From an uncultured Pseudomonas sp. (GTDB taxonomy: Bacteria; Pseudomonadota; Gammaproteobacteria; Pseudomonadales; Pseudomonadaceae), in contig CAMPJN010000141.1 in assembly GCA_946886875.1 (NCBI GenBank), positions 1 to 8,652 on the forward strand: 8,652 nucleotides of DNA, given 5' to 3'. The position numbers and the translations under genes are program-made. Numbering within the stretch: the stretch's first letter is position 1; each line of letters opens with the position of its first letter. Below, piece by piece: positions 7,495 to 8,652 of the stretch. Under the pieces are notes generated by a model, which saw nothing but the letters and a program-made list of their open reading frames with translations, searched no databases and was not told the DNA's origin.

Positions 7495-7574
7495 CGAGCC
7501 AAGTGCCGGGCTAGAGCCTATGGCCAGGTACAGCGTTACCCTTTATTACGCCGCTGCCCGTTTCTCTGGATGTC

Positions 7575-8216
7575 TCACGCGCTGGCTTTGAGTACCGGCT
7601 GAGGGTTGGGATGAAAGAACACATGTTCGATGATCGGGCCAACCGCCACTTCACCGAGTTCTTCGTAACCCTGGCGCTTGTAGAAATCCAGATAGCGCGC
7701 GTTGCCGGTGTCCAACACCACCCCTTGCGAACTGCCGTCTTCGGCGCACCAGTTATGCAGCGCCTCGAGTAGCTGCTCGCCCAGGTGCTGGCCCTGGAAC
7801 TCCGGGTGAATGCCGAGTAGCGGCAACAGGTGATAAGGGCCGGGCGGCAGGCAAGCTAGCACGGCGTCGTGATATTCCAGATAGCGCTTGGTGCAGCGAA
7901 AGCCAGTGGTCAGCAACATGCGCATGCGCCATGCCCAGCTTTCGGTGATATCCAGGCGCCGTTGTGGCGGAGCGATCAACGCCATGCCGATCAAGCGATC
8001 GTCGATCAACAAACCGATCGCCGGTAGATCCTCGCGAAAGTGCTGTAGCACCAACTCGCGCACGGTGGCGCGTACGCGCTGGTCATAGCCGGGACGTTCG
8101 GCTTCGAATAAATAGGCGAAGGTGGGTTCGTGGCGATAGGCGTGATACAGCAATGAACGCGCTTCACGGGCGTAACCCCCATCGAGCATGCGGACTTCAG
8201 CGGTACTATGTGGCAT
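7575..8216 (-). CDS. GNAT-family N-acetyltransferase, substrate unknown
   Basis: This is a 213-residue soluble protein with a single GNAT fold in its second half. The beta-strand LLPLLGIHPEF (130-140) leads into the acetyl-CoA pyrophosphate loop QGQHLG (141-146) and helix EQLLEALHNWC. VVLDTGNARYLDFYKRQGY (166-184) is the typical end of the domain. The first half contains LLIDDRLIGMALI (69-81), a core strand pair. It probably transfers an acetyl group from acetyl-CoA to a small-molecule or protein amine in the cytoplasm; the target cannot be inferred. I chose the ATG at 8216 because AGAGGT precedes it by about 9 bases. A GTG at 8261 in the same frame would add 15 residues of polar, non-domain-like sequence and overlies the candidate promoter. 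It lies upstream of tamA on the same strand with a 95-base gap and is divergent from xthA. Confidence 0.85.
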   Translation of the reverse strand: MPHSTAEVRMLDGGYAREARSLLYHAYRHEPTFAYLFEAERPGYDQRVRATVRELVLQHFREDLPAIGLLIDDRLIGMALIAPPQRRLDITESWAWRMRMLLTTGFRCTKRYLEYHDAVLACLPPGPYHLLPLLGIHPEFQGQHLGEQLLEALHNWCAEDGSSQGVVLDTGNARYLDFYKRQGYEELGEVAVGPIIEHVFFHPNPQPVLKASA

Positions 8217-8259
8217 AGGCGACGACCTCTGGTTTCTTTTATTTTTATGGTCTGAGAGC

Positions 8260-8268
8260 ACCCTAGCA
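8260..8268 (-). promoter_or_regulatory. Candidate extended -10 box for the acetyltransferase gene
   Basis: The minus strand reads TGCTAGGGT, matching the extended -10 pattern TGnTAnnnT. It predicts a start near 8253 and a leader of about 36 bases that contains an A-rich stretch and the AGAGGT ribosome site before the ATG at 8216. No clear -35 is seen, which extended -10 promoters tolerate. Confidence 0.35.
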
Positions 8269-8274
8269 CTGCAT

Positions 8275-8322
8275 TTGCCCGCCCGCTAGAACTGGCCGTA
8301 TGCCGCAAGGATGGGCTAGCAT
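8275..8322 (+). promoter_or_regulatory. Candidate promoter region for xthA
   Basis: Two overlapping weak sigma-70-like arrangements are possible on the plus strand: TTGCCC (8275-8280) with TATGCC (8299-8304), and TGGCCG (8293-8298) with TAGCAT (8317-8322), both with 18-base spacers. Both lie in the 144-base divergent gap and either would give a leader of roughly 30-50 bases. I cannot choose between them from the sequence. Confidence 0.3.
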
Positions 8323-8360
8323 CGCAGCCTTATCGAATTTGGCCCCAGGACTTGCCGCCC

Positions 8361-8652
8361 ATGAAGATCGTCTCCTTCAATATCAATGGCCTGCGTGCGC
8401 GCCCTCATCAACTCGCGGCTCTCATCGAGAAACATCAACCCGATGTGATCGGTCTGCAGGAAACCAAAGTTGCCGACGAACAATTTCCCGAAGCGGAGAT
8501 TCGCCAGCTCGGTTATCACGTGCATTACCACGGGCAGAAAGGCCACTACGGCGTCGCCCTGCTCTCGCGGCAGGAGCCGCTGGCGCTGCAAAAGGGGTTT
8601 CCCGACGATGGCGAGGAGTCGCAGCGGCGCTTTATTTACGGCACCTTCGCCG
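8361..8652 (+). CDS. xthA: Exodeoxyribonuclease III, N-terminal part (cut by right edge)
   Basis: Exonuclease III is the main AP endonuclease in many bacteria. It cuts 5' to abasic sites, removes blocked 3' ends and degrades duplex DNA 3' to 5', acting in base-excision repair of oxidative damage. The 97 complete codons begin [17 protein letters not shown] and include [12 protein letters not shown] (25-36) and [15 protein letters not shown], all very close to E. coli XthA. N7 and the metal-binding E34 of the endonuclease/exonuclease/phosphatase fold are in place. AGGA lies 10 bases before the ATG. The gene runs off the window, so the catalytic Asp/His residues further on cannot be checked. It is transcribed divergently from the acetyltransferase gene. 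Confidence 0.97.
   Translation, partial: MKIVSFNINGLRARPHQLAALIEKHQPDVIGLQETKVADEQFPEAEIRQLGYHVHYHGQKGHYGVALLSRQEPLALQKGFPDDGEESQRRFIYGTFA

Noticed and set aside
7530..7556. CAGCG/CGCTG inverted pair after the acetyltransferase gene as a terminator
   Set aside because: The stem is only five base pairs with a 16-base loop and no U-tract, so it is not supportable as a terminator.

Overview
The window reads as ordinary core chromosome of a gammaproteobacterium, most likely Pseudomonas or a close relative. The evidence is the high GC content, G/C-ending codons, and proteins that closely resemble the enterobacterial and pseudomonad versions of Tpx, AGCS symporters, TamA, TamB and ExoIII. From memory, and unchecked, P. 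aeruginosa carries homologues of all these genes in the same relative order in one neighbourhood, with extra genes between the symporter and tamB. I see no mobile element, CRISPR array, tRNA or rRNA, toxin-antitoxin pair, phage gene or defence system.

Layout from left to right. (1) 1-287, minus: 5' part of tpx (thiol peroxidase), cut by the left edge. (2) 332-363: strong hairpin between tpx and the next gene. (3) 373-1761, minus: a complete sodium:alanine/glycine symporter of the AGCS family. (4) 1762-2092: a 331-base gap with an AT-rich block, a candidate -10 box, a leader hairpin and a possible 18-codon leader peptide that overlaps the symporter start. (5) 2093-5758, minus: tamB. (6) 5755-7479, minus: tamA, joined to tamB by a 4-base overlap. 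(7) 7575-8216, minus: a GNAT acetyltransferase of unknown substrate. (8) 8217-8360: divergent promoter region. (9) 8361 to the right edge, plus: 5' part of xthA (exonuclease III).

How the genes work together. TamA (outer membrane) and TamB (inner-membrane-anchored, spanning the periplasm) form the translocation and assembly module and are clearly one operon. Tpx (peroxide detoxification) and XthA (repair of oxidised or abasic DNA) both relate to oxidative stress, but they are separate transcription units and nothing here links them. The symporter and the acetyltransferase look like independent neighbours. The long antisense reading frames over the symporter, tamA and tamB are shadows of GC-rich coding sequence.

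No previously undescribed system is evident. The points worth a second look are small-scale: the leader of the symporter gene, the start region of tamA (no Shine-Dalgarno, -10-like box directly upstream), two isolated cysteine pairs in TamB, and the uncharacterised acetyltransferase.
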